Assembly: GCA_038503075.1 (NCBI GenBank)
Contig: JBCAML010000019.1
Span: 62,001 to 126,000, forward strand
Length of the DNA stretch: 64,000 bases
Origin: Gyromitra esculenta
Lineage: Eukaryota > Ascomycota > Pezizomycetes > Pezizales > Discinaceae
Direction: 5' to 3'
Shown: piece by piece, positions 24,240 to 33,695 of the stretch
Numbering within the stretch: position 1 is the stretch's first letter
Layout of the letters: each line of letters starts with the position of its first letter
Program-made: the position numbers and the translations under genes
Notes under the pieces: generated by a model
The model's input: the letters and a program-made list of their open reading frames with translations, nothing else
What the model was told of the DNA's origin: nothing
Database searches by the model: none

Positions 24240-24672
24240 ACTTAACGCCGCCTTTATTGGGGCCGCTAGTTTCCGTACGTCGCTAGGAAAAAGGGTATTC
24301 AGGTCTACTCAATGTCTCTGTATGAAATAAACAAAGTCCTCGATAAGAAAACCACTAAAGAGGAATGGAGACAAAGAATACCCGCCGAGTACCACGAATA
24401 CCTAGACATGTTTGACAAAGAAAAGCCCAAGGACTCCCCCGCCGCTCTTATGATCATCGCATTACCCTCCAAGAAGCGCGAATCACCATTCGGCCCCCTC
24501 TATGGTATGTCACGGATGAACTTCTAGTTCTTAAGTACATCGAAGACAACCTAGAGAAGGCGCTTTATTCGCGCCAGTTCATCTCCTGCCGGTTCCCCCG
24601 TCCTCTTCGCCGCAAAACCTGACGGTTCTCTGCGCCTCGCGCGACTACCGGCGCCTTAATGCTCTTACCGTC
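24240..24672 (+). pseudogene. Gypsy-B pol, protease-to-RT junction, frameshifted
   Basis: Contains a fragment typical of the linker before the reverse transcriptase (RIPAEYHEYLDMFDKEKP, then SPFGPLYGMS), followed by RT N-terminal motifs in shifted frames (near 24545, YIEDNLEKG-type; near 24590, PAGSPVLFAAKPDG-type). Several 1-nt breaks separate it from the long frame downstream. Confidence 0.65.
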
Positions 24673-27354
24673 ATGACCGATACACCTCCCCGCTCGTTAA
24701 AGAAACCCTCGACCGCCTCGCTAAAGCACAGTGGTATTCCAAACTGGACCTTCGAGATGATTTCACCAAATCCGCATCGCAGAAGGAGAGGAATGGAAGA
24801 CCGCCTTGTGACTCGATACGGTCTTTACGAATACATGGTCATGCCTTTCGGCCTCACCAATGCCCCCGGTACCTTCCAGCGCTTTGTCAATGATTCTCTC
24901 CGAGAATACTTGGACCTCTTTTGCACGGCCTATCTCGACGATATTCTTATCTATAGCGATACCCTCGCCGAACATAAAATCCACGTCCGACAAGTCCTCG
25001 ATGCTTTGAAAGCCAACAACATACTTCTCAAACCTGAGAAGTGTGAATTCCATGTCCAATCTATAAAATACCTCGGACTAGTCCTCACACCTGAAGGGAT
25101 CAAAATGGACGAAGAAAAACTCAAAGCCGTACGAGATTGGAACCGCCCAAAATGTATTAAAGATGTTCAGGCCTTCCTCGGTTTTGCAAACTTCTACCGA
25201 CGATTTATCCTGGGGTTCTCTCGTTTAGCGGCACCCCTTACCGCTTTTACAAAAAAAGGTACCGTTTTCGAATGGACAGTCGAAGCAGAACTCGCATTCG
25301 AGGCCCTGAAAGATGCCTTTACTAAGGCCCCCGTCCTCATCCACTTCGACCCCCGAAAGAAAATCTTCGTGGAATCCGATGCTTCTGACTTCGTCTCCGG
25401 CGGTGTCCTATCCCAACTTGACGATAATGGCGTACTTCATCCTGTGGCATTCTTTTCCAAAAAGCACTCACCTGCTGAGTGTAATTACGAAATCTACGAT
25501 AAAGAGTTGCTAGCCATTATCCGTTGCTTTGAAGAATGGCGCCCTGAACTCGAAGGATCTGAATTCCTCATCTCCGTTATCACAGACCATAAAAATTTGG
25601 AGTATTTCATGACCACCAAGCAGCTGAACCGAAGACAAGTCAGATGGGCAGAATACCTTTCGCGTTTCGACTTTGTCATTACGTATAGACCAGGGGTACA
25701 AGGAGGAAAGCCGGACGCATTGACTCGGAGATCAGGAGATCTCCCTGAAGAAGGGGATGAAAGACTACGACACCAACACCAAGTAGTCCTGAAGGAAAAG
25801 AATTTGGACCCTAAGCTGAGTTTGTTTTCGGGTTCTTTACTAAATGAACCCGCTGAATTGGATGCCACCCTTGAGACTCTAATGAAACACGGATATAACG
25901 CTGACCCGTTCCCGCAAAAAATCCTTCTAGCACTTAGGAACGGCGAACGACAATCCAAGGAGATCACCTTAGGCGATTGTACCGAAAGAGATTGCCATCT
26001 CTTCTACCGACAAAGACTCTACATTCCTGATCATGACCCTCTTCGCCTCCTCATCTTGCAACGACACCATGATGCTCCCTCTGCTGGCCACCCAGGACGC
26101 GAAAAAACCTTTGAGCTCATCTCAAGACACTTCTACTGGCCAAAAATGAGGGAATACATCGGACAATATACCCGGAATTGCCATATCTGCCGCCGAGCAA
26201 AACCAAGTACTCTCGGTACTCATGGCGTTCTAAAGCCACTTCCGATTCCCAATCGGCCCTGGGAAGAATTGTCGATGGATTTCGTTACTGGCCTCCCAGA
26301 ATCTAATGGCTTTGATGCCATTATGGTCATCGTGGATCGACTCTCGAAGATGCGGCACCTCGTCCCGTGCAATACTACCATCAACGCCGAACAAACTACC
26401 GAATTGTACCTCCAAAATGTTTGGAAACTCCATGGACTCCCGTCTCATATTACTTCTGATAGAGGGACGCAGTTCACCGCAAAGTTTTGGAAGCACCTCT
26501 GCCAGCGTTTGAATATTGCCGCCCGCATGTCTACCTCCTTCCACCCAGAAACCGATGGACAAACTGAACGACTCAACGCCGTAATGGAGCAGTACCTCCG
26601 CTGTTATGTTTCTTATCAGCAAGATGACTGGTCGAAATGGTTACCCATCGCTGAATTTGCTGCTAATAACCAAGAATCCGCGAGTACTAAGACTACGCCC
26701 TTCTTTGCGAATTATGGCTACCACCCTCGATTCGATACCTTAATTGTTCCTAATGATCGCTCTCCCCAGACCATCGATGCTGACAGCTTCGCTTCCAAGA
26801 TGGAAGAACTCAGAGACTTTCTCCGAGTACAGATGAGGACAGCCCAGGACATCTTCGAATCAAGTACAAATCGACACCGTACTCCCGCTCCAATGTTCAG
26901 GGAAAAAGACGAAGTGTTCGTGTCAATGAAGAACATGAGGACAACACGGAATTCAAGGAAGTTGGATTGGAAATGGAGTGGCCCTTTCCCGGTGAAACGC
27001 GTTATTTCAGCTTATGCCTACGAAATTGATCTCCCAAGATCAATGAAGTATCACCCTGTGTTCCACGTCTCGTTGATCAAAGCAGCTCCCGTCGATCCAC
27101 TCCCCGGTCAGATTATTGCGCCACCCCCACCCGTCCAGGTCAACGACCATGAGGAATACCTTGTTGAGGCTATCCTGATTCCCGTTTACACCGTGGAAAA
27201 CTTCAATACTTGGTTGAGTGGACTGGCTATGCACTACCCACCTGAACCTGCGGATTACCATGAAGAGACGGAAGTCGTAGATTCTTTCCACCAACGATAC
27301 CCTGATAAACCAAGGGAAGGAATGATTAGTGTTCGCAGGAGCTCACGGCCATGA
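24673..27354 (+). CDS. Gypsy-B Pol: RT, RNase H and integrase (893 aa open frame)
   Basis: Long open frame. Roughly the first 43 residues look out of frame relative to the RT family, with a break near 24805. After that it is clean. RT: YGLYEYMVMPFGLTNAP, then YLDD at residues 87-90. RNase [39 protein letters not shown]. Integrase: HHDAPSAGHPGREKT and CHICRR zinc site, then the D (SMDFVTGLPE), D (TSDRGTQFT) and E (TDGQTERLN) catalytic residues. A WKWSGPFPVKRVIS module and a chromodomain-like EEYLVEAIL tail end it. The stop lies only a few bases before the 3' LTR. It is the best-preserved pol in the window but lacks a usable 5' part. Confidence 0.85.
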   Translation: MTDTPPRSLKKPSTASLKHSGIPNWTFEMISPNPHRRRRGMEDRLVTRYGLYEYMVMPFGLTNAPGTFQRFVNDSLREYLDLFCTAYLDDILIYSDTLAEHKIHVRQVLDALKANNILLKPEKCEFHVQSIKYLGLVLTPEGIKMDEEKLKAVRDWNRPKCIKDVQAFLGFANFYRRFILGFSRLAAPLTAFTKKGTVFEWTVEAELAFEALKDAFTKAPVLIHFDPRKKIFVESDASDFVSGGVLSQLDDNGVLHPVAFFSKKHSPAECNYEIYDKELLAIIRCFEEWRPELEGSEFLISVITDHKNLEYFMTTKQLNRRQVRWAEYLSRFDFVITYRPGVQGGKPDALTRRSGDLPEEGDERLRHQHQVVLKEKNLDPKLSLFSGSLLNEPAELDATLETLMKHGYNADPFPQKILLALRNGERQSKEITLGDCTERDCHLFYRQRLYIPDHDPLRLLILQRHHDAPSAGHPGREKTFELISRHFYWPKMREYIGQYTRNCHICRRAKPSTLGTHGVLKPLPIPNRPWEELSMDFVTGLPESNGFDAIMVIVDRLSKMRHLVPCNTTINAEQTTELYLQNVWKLHGLPSHITSDRGTQFTAKFWKHLCQRLNIAARMSTSFHPETDGQTERLNAVMEQYLRCYVSYQQDDWSKWLPIAEFAANNQESASTKTTPFFANYGYHPRFDTLIVPNDRSPQTIDADSFASKMEELRDFLRVQMRTAQDIFESSTNRHRTPAPMFREKDEVFVSMKNMRTTRNSRKLDWKWSGPFPVKRVISAYAYEIDLPRSMKYHPVFHVSLIKAAPVDPLPGQIIAPPPPVQVNDHEEYLVEAILIPVYTVENFNTWLSGLAMHYPPEPADYHEETEVVDSFHQRYPDKPREGMISVRRSSRP

Positions 27355-27358
27355 GCGC

Positions 27359-27764
27359 TACTTTCATGGATGGTTGTTATGTTGATCGGTTAGCACATGG
27401 GTACACGGTTGTTGGATTTCGTTGTTGTTCTTTGTGTTTCCCTGAGTTTCTCGTTACAATGAGTCATGCCTTTGTCATCGAAAGGGTTGGATTGTGGTAT
27501 ATGCGAAGGGATTTCCTCATCTTGTACTTTTCCTTCTTCTTCCTTTAAGAACGTCTTCTATAAAGACACTCTTGTATTTCACGAATACAAACCTGCTATA
27601 CCTCATAACCTTACGCTGTCGCCGTCCTCGAGTCTTCTACACTCGAACACTTCGTAGAGCCTGTGAAATCCCGTAAACACTCTCGTGGCTTAGTTTTCCT
27701 TCAAGAAGCACTGCTCATCTCGGGGATACCTGAGAGCTTGAAGACAAAACCTCGCTCCTTGAGA
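27359..27764 (+). repeat. Gypsy-B 3' LTR
   Basis: Homologous to 21807-22203. It follows the pol stop codon at 27352-27354 almost directly. After its end near GAGA at 27764 the LINE ORF2 resumes. Confidence 0.85.
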
Positions 27765-28970
27765 CGCCGCCATAAATCTAAATGGCCACACCTTCCATCC
27801 TCTAACATGCGTTCGACGATTAGGATTTTGGTTATCCTACAACTTCAACACTAATACACACTTCCTCAAACGTCTCTCCTCGGCCCAAAAAGCCTTTTTC
27901 GCTATCAAATCTCTCTCTCTCTCTGGTTCCGGGTTGACAAGCCTCAATGCCCGCAAACTAGCAATGGGACTTATCAGACCCATCCTTTCATATGGCATGA
28001 ACGTGTTCACACCATCCGCATCAATGCTTTGCAAAATAAACCCCTTTTGGAATAATATCCTTAGATGGATCACCAATTGTTTTTCCTCCACTAATATTGG
28101 TGCCCTTACAAGAGAAGCTTCTCTTCCACCAATGATAGCCTTCGCCCACTACCTAAGAAGACGACATGCTATTCGCATCGCCACCTTACCTACTCTATTC
28201 AACCCCGCCTCAGCTCGCCTTCCCCAGACTTTCAGGCAGACGGCATCCCTTTACCTCTTCTACGAATTCATTTGAAAGGCCTAGGCGCCAAAAGACCCAG
28301 ACCATGGTTCTCTAACGCCAAAAGCCAGGTTCACCCGTTAGTCATTGACTCGCTCGCAAACGAAGCGTGGAAATTCCTCCCGCCAACTACTACCCCGGAG
28401 CTGCAGGCCCTATCCTCGAGAAACCTAACCCAAATCGAGCAATGATAATCGAGGCCAGTAATGCTGCTATCAGTTCCCAACTTATCAAAGATTGGGACTC
28501 ATATACGCTCCGATTACTACCCGTATCTCACCTCAACGCTACCACACCTATTCATGAAATTTTCAAAATTCATGGCAGGTCGCATTCATCAAATGAGAGC
28601 CCATAAAAGCTATCTCAAGGCTCATACATCCTGGTCTCATAATGGCCCTACTCTGTGTCCCCTATGCGGTGACACTCTTCAAAATTTCTCTCACGCTATT
28701 CTACACTGTTTTGCACTGTCATCCGAACGAAATTTATTTATTCCCTTTATAAATTCCTTAGATGCAGACTCTCCAATTTGGAACAATATTTCATTCTTAA
28801 TTGCTCTTGCGAATTTATTTCTAAAACAAGAACAAACTTTCCTTCAATCAAAGAAATTGCTTTATCAAATCTTTCATCTTCCGGCTCATCAGATATTTTA
28901 TCATCTGTTTCTTCTCATTCTACATCATCTCTTTCGTCCTTGTTAAATTTCTTTGATTTAATGGAGGATT
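27765..28970 (+). pseudogene. LINE ORF2 C-terminal part (RT thumb and zinc finger)
   Basis: Resumes the LINE reverse transcriptase with LGFWLSYNFN (in a frame starting near 27822), SAQKAFFAIKSLS, LIRPILSYGMNVFTPS and ALTREASLPP, the thumb/connection region of Tad-type RTs. It ends with an HTSW...CPLCGDTLQNFSHAILHC finger near 28660-28710. Frame changes near 27840, 28270 and 28500 break it. After about 28970 there is only 3' UTR leading to the A-tail at 29175-29183. Confidence 0.78.
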
Positions 28971-29183
28971 AATCTTTTCATGCTAGTTTTGTTTTGTTGG
29001 CATGTGTTTGCCATCTGGAAATACCTGGTTAAGGAAGAACCTTTTTCAGTTTTAAAAAGTTTTGTTTATTTTTAGGAGGGTTGTAGGGATTTAAGGTTTT
29101 GTTCACGCTATAACTTCGGTTGCATGTGGCATTCTTGTACCTTTTATATAAAACAATGAAACAGTGATTTAACAAAAAAAAAA

Positions 29184-29198
29184 TCACGATAAAATTGT
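29184..29198. repeat. Right target-site duplication of the LINE
   Basis: TCACGATAAAATTGT, identical to 9953-9967. On the minus strand it encodes the end of the Walker A exon plus the first bases of its 5' splice site. Confidence 0.92.
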
Positions 29199-31247
29199 TT
29201 TTCCGGCCCCGGCTATGTTAAGATACGTCAGCGTACCATCTTATACAAATTGACCTAGTATAACACTAAAATACAACACATGACATAAACAGCAGGGAGT
29301 ACGGCAGCCTTTGGTTTCAGTCAGGTTAAGGGGTAGTGTGTAGTGGATTCTCAGGGTACAAATACACCAGCAGGCTACCCCCAGATACAGAACAGCGCTA
29401 GTGTCCAGAACTGCCCATATAGCCCTGGGGACAGTATCCTCCCCAACACATCCCAGTTAAATTATCCAGACTTCCAGGAAAGAGAGAAAAATAACTTACG
29501 AGCACCATAACACCACAGCAGACAAGATTCATTGCAATCGCGCCATGTTTCATAATTCCTATCATTTAGCAACCATTCACCAGTACTGCCAAAACGTTTA
29601 GCGAAATGTCGCTGGTGTGTCTCTTCGAAGTCTATCGACGATAGCCACTTGAAAGCTGTACGGCGTTTTTCATCTTTCGGAGTGTCAGCCAACCTAATCC
29701 ACAACTTATTGCTTCCCAAATTAAATACCCCTAAGCCTCGCATCATCAATATCTGCCCTCAGTCGGACCCACTGGCGCTCGGTATTCTCGTCAATCATCC
29801 CCTGAACTTGAGCTGCTTTAAACACCACATTTGCATGACCCGAAAACCTCAGTTGGATCTCGCGAAGGCGTGTTTCGTAAGAGTCCCACGGAGGCCCCCA
29901 AAAGACTTTAAGCGATGCAGATCCTAGGAGAAAAATCAGCTCCCGCGCGTCCCAATACCTCAATTTACTGCGCTTACGAGATTTCTCCCCTTCATCGCCT
30001 GTAAAAATACGCCTCGTTTGAGTACAAAATTCCAGCAAATCACAGTATACTTTCACAAGAGCCTGTATTCCTGTTAAAATCATCTCAAGTGCAGATATTG
30101 GAAGACGAAGAGAGAAGCCCACCCACTATATGCAAGTTGCATATGTGGGCATTCCGTAATTCGCGGCGCGCGCGGCGCTAGCTCGTCTCCAAAATCTCTC
30201 CCATAAAAATTCCATCACAAAATGGGTAAGGCTTAACAAACCTCCTGTACACTCACTGACTTCTGAAACGTAGGTTCAGCGTATCTACATAGATACGACA
30301 AGTGATCTTCTATGTGATCCATCATGTCTGACAGTTTTCGAAAAAATCCAAGGGAATCCAAGGCAAGCTTTCGGAAACCGATATTAGTTGCCATCCAATC
30401 AAAGGATACCTAATATCAATAAAAGCCCGATAACTTACCTGCAAGATGCACTTAAATCCACCCAGAACAAGTGATGAGTATTTTGGGTTAAATTGTAAGC
30501 AAGTATCCAAAACACCCATAAATCGGCTAATTGTATTCAACGCCTTTTCGATGCCCGGCGTAAGTCGTCTTGATGTACTAGTGTTTTTGTGACTTTCATC
30601 GAGAGCCTTCACCCGGCTGATAAGTTCTTGAGGAGATTTGGCAGACTGCTCGTCAAACGCGATTTTTTCCTTCTCGGTCAAACCTGCCGCATACTTTTTT
30701 ATTGCTTCCACAAGCGCAGGGTCGGCGATAAAGCTATTTTAAATTAAGCATAACATTGATTGCCACAAATACCAAGATGGGATAAAAACAAATACCTTCT
30801 TGTTCGGCTATTCTGCTGATGCAGATTTGGGAGAGCTGATGCGACTAAATTACTACTCATCGGAGACTGAAGGCTTTGGCTTGGTCCCGTGGGACTAGGA
30901 GGCCGCAGATTCCCAGCATCGGGGGTGTTCTGAAGCTGGTTTGCCTGTTGATGCAGACTTGGGGGAGCTGACGCGACTAGATTACCACCCACCAGAGACT
31001 GAAGGCTTTGGCTTGGTCCCGTGGGACTAGGAGGTCGCAGATTCCCAGGATTGGGGGGGTTCTGAGGCTGGTTTGCCTGTTGATGTAGACTCGGAGGAGC
31101 AGATGCGGCCACAGACGTGCCACTACCTACACGGGGGGCAAGGGTATTATGTAGTTTTACCGAACTAGAAAGTCTCCTGGAGCCCCGAAAGCAGTTGAAC
31201 TTTTGAAGAATCCCGGAGAGTCGTTGGCGGCGCCCAACAGCCGACAT
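29188..31247 (-). pseudogene. NLR 5' half: N-terminal domain and Walker A microexon
   Basis: Proximal part of the NACHT-ankyrin receptor. Exon 1 is 31247-30796 (ATG at 31247), with a Pro/Ser/Gln-rich 44-residue repeat. Exon 2, 30733-30439, carries an N-terminal domain of the NWD-NACHT type (ADPALVEAIKKYAAGLTEKE ... SLVLGGFKCILQ). Further exons to about 29750 continue it (LSDMMDHIEDHLSYL, YCDLLEFCTQTRR). The exon ending at 29500 has the pre-NACHT signature FKWLSSIDFEETH ... GEWLL. Then 29212-29188, only 25 nt, supplies the GAPGAGKT Walker A. All joins preserve phase except two: near 30410-30440 and near 29715-29750, only 29-35 nt gaps reconcile the frames. It continues at 9895 on the other side of the LINE. 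It may still be transcribed from its own promoter, but would end inside LINE antisense sequence. Confidence 0.85.
30849..31112 (-). repeat. Tandem 132-bp repeat in the NLR N-terminus
   Basis: Two full 44-residue units (residues about 46-89 and 90-133, with SAPPSLHQQANQ and LRPPSPTGPSQSLQS) plus a partial third. The units are very similar at the DNA level and encode a disordered Pro/Gln/Ser-rich linker. Confidence 0.85.
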
Positions 31248-32402
31248 GTCTTGGCCAGAAAGGACTATACACTTAGTAGCAACCTAGAACGAGAATTCTT
31301 GAAACGAGATGTGAATAAACGAGATGAGACACAACGATGAGTGGTTGCAGAGAGTCTTCGACGCGAAATACCACGAGGGCGAGGATAGAAAAGCATAGGA
31401 GGTGAGAAACGAACCTAGAATGAGCTACTATCTAGACCACGTTCCCCAAAACTTCTGACCATCTGGACAGCATCCAGGTAGCTACCCAACCAGGACGCTG
31501 ATTCTGTACGTCAGGCAGAAATGTGAAATGCATCTACCAACCGTTTGTTGTCACGTCAGTAGCCTTGAGATTCGGGGCTCAACAAGTTGCTGCGCGTGGT
31601 TTCATGTTTCTGCGGTCCACAACACCAAACTTGATCCCCCCAGAGAAATCCTCAAGCGCTTTTGTTGTCTAAACGGTAGCCACGCCAAAATCTTTTTTTG
31701 CTGCATTTTGTTCCATTCAATCCACTGCAGTATAGTTTAGGGTTATTACTACGCGATGCACACGTATAGACTCTACTTGGCTCCTCTGATAGATAGTTGA
31801 ATTACCAATTCTAGACAATTATTTTTCTATGCCTTCGTTTTCGACGCTATCTTCCGTTATTTGAAAGTTGCTTAGGCATCTTCCACCTAAATCTCTAGAG
31901 AGCGAGCTCTCTATTAACCATTTCTCACTAGAGTGCATCATAATTTGCTCTCAGAATTAGAGCTCAGAAAGGCGGTCAAGGTCTAAGCACACCGAGATCC
32001 GCCAAGAGCAACGCTACACAGGGATTCTACACGTGATTTTATACTGTAATCTCCACCAAGTCTTCAGGTGTCAATTCAATCATCACATATCACCCGCTAT
32101 TTCGGGATTAATCTGTAAACATAAGACCTCATGCACCATGCGCGCCGCAATCATCTATTAGAGAATTAGCTGCAGTTATATGTTCAGATGCCTGCCTATT
32201 ATAATAACTATAAGTAGTACTTTAGTTAAAGCCCAATTAACCCGATGGCTAGCGATGCCACGGCCAATCAGCGATGCTTCTCCCAAGACCAAACCCCGCT
32301 CGATTTACCAACTACACTTTCCTTTCCCCTTCCTCTTAGCTCAACTTACAATTTAAGAGGCCCTAAACAACCACAACGCACAAAATCGCCAGGCGTGTAG
32401 CC
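31248..32402. other. Intergenic between divergent NLR and lectin genes
   Basis: No convincing open frame. This spacer of about 1.15 kb must hold the start regions of both the NLR (leftward) and the lectin gene (rightward). CT-rich tracts occur at 32320-32345, about 60 bp before the lectin ATG, as is common in fungal promoters. Confidence 0.5.
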
Positions 32403-33695
32403 ATGGCCTCTCCTCCACCCTACATCCCCGCTCCAGCTTTATGCCGCGGTTCATTTCTGACCGCCCCGCAGCTTATCTTAGACTTTCAAGGCTTGTTCCC
32501 GCTTCCTTTTTGCTTTTACTATCTAGCATTCCTCATCTCATCTTTCTATAGATTTTTATGCCAATCTCGAATATATCTCATGTGCGCCCATATTTGTGTT
32601 TGAGCGTTTAGTGGGGAGTGTAAGCAGCTTACAGCCTTGCTGAAAGTGACGTGCTCACCATCACGTGTATAGCTCAATCAAGTCTTCACCGTCGCTCTTG
32701 AACAAGAGCGTCTCCAACACGCTACCGCCCTTGAAAAATATCGCAACCAGAATAGAACACTCCAGCTTTCGAATAACGAACTTAAAAAAGAGCTCGCGGA
32801 ATTGAAAGAGTCTAGAAACACTTCCAACCCTGCCACTCAGCTACAAATAAGAAGCAATCCCGTTATAGGTACCTTCTGCACATGGGAGGTTCGGCCTTCA
32901 GAGCAGCCACGCTCACAAACCTCGCGGGTGGTTTCCTTTGCTAGACCGTATTCTGAACCACCAGGTTTGGTGGTGGGTCTCAATATGCTAGGTATTACGA
33001 ACAGCGGCAACATCCGTGTGAAATCTTATGCCAGTAATATAGGTAGAAGGTCCTTCGATATCAATATCAACAGCTGGTCAGATACAATGCTATGCCGCGC
33101 GGGCTGTTCATGGCTAGAGGTAGCACCGAACGACTCGGATTTTCAATTTGGCGTTTTCAGTACCGAAAACGATCACCCTATAAACGTGCGACAGAAACCC
33201 ACTACACGCCTAATCACTTTCACGCGCCCGTATCAAAAACCGCCGAAGGTAGTGGTCTGGCTAAGTGAATTGGATATTCATCATCGCAAGAACTGGCGGG
33301 TGAAATCATATGCAAATTATGTTACCACAACAGGCTTCACCATGCACATCGATACATGGGACGACACAATCTTATATTATGCTACCGCCTCGTGGGTTGC
33401 TTACTCGGCAGATAGGCCAAACGTCTTTAGCGGCGGATTCAGCACATCAGATATGAGGCCGCGGGATAAGCCTCAGCTTTACAACAGCGCATACGAGCAC
33501 TTTGGTAGCAACATCTTCACTACACCTCCTAAAACGTTGCTCGCAATCAATTCGCTTGACATGCACCGCGATTCAAATATGCGACTTGACGTAAAGGCTT
33601 CTTCTGTCAACGCTGCTGGAATGACTTGGCATATCGATAGTTGGGACGATACCATACTGTATCACGCAGGTGTTTCGTATATCGCTCTAGGTTAG
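32403..33695 (+). CDS. Triple H-type lectin domain protein with N-terminal coiled coil, 378 aa
   Basis: Predicted carbohydrate-binding protein. H-type lectins (Helix pomatia agglutinin family) typically bind GalNAc. Three exons keep phase exactly: 32403-32448, 32552-32619 and 32673-33695. The second intron has strong GTAAGC...TATAG sites; the first donor (GTTCAT) is weak, so the first 15 residues are less certain. No signal peptide is seen. Residues about 45-90 form a charged coiled coil (ALEQERLQHATALEKY..., ELKKELAELKE) suited to oligomerisation. Three tandem domains follow at about 104-208, 209-300 and 301-378. Each has a Phe/Tyr-Pro-Pro strand, an Arg/Asp-X-Lys-(Ser/Ala) core and an S/T-W-[SD]-D-T motif (SWSDT, TWDDT, SWDDT), ending SWLE, SWVA or SYIA. 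Single-domain forms usually trimerise; a covalent triple repeat may be a built-in trimer. It lies head-to-head with the NLR. Confidence 0.82.

Larger units (their letters stand above)
21807..27764 (+). mobile_element. Gypsy-B: Ty3/Gypsy LTR retrotransposon, about 6.0 kb
   Basis: Two LTRs of about 400 bp flank a decayed gag and a largely intact pol on the plus strand. It belongs to a different family from Gypsy-A, since neither the LTRs nor the pol match closely. The exact ends are uncertain. I take TGTTTCATTG at 21807 as the left start and GAGA near 22203 and 27764 as the LTR ends, but a clean 5-bp duplication is not visible. It splits the LINE reverse transcriptase from its C-terminus. Confidence 0.88.
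9968..29183 (+). mobile_element. Tad-like LINE with two Gypsy elements nested inside
   Basis: A non-LTR retrotransposon bounded by 15-bp target-site duplications, with a short A-tail (about 9 A) at 29175-29183. Without its own insertions it is about 5.2 kb, made of 9968-10517, 18561-21806 and 27765-29183. It has a 5' UTR, a gag-like ORF1 with Cys/His knuckles, and an ORF2 with an apurinic endonuclease-like domain, a reverse transcriptase (YVDD at 21625-21636) and a C-terminal CPLC...H...C finger. This layout matches the fungal Tad clade. ORF1 and ORF2 both carry frameshifts, so this copy is dead. Its insertion split the NLR gene on the opposite strand. Confidence 0.88.
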
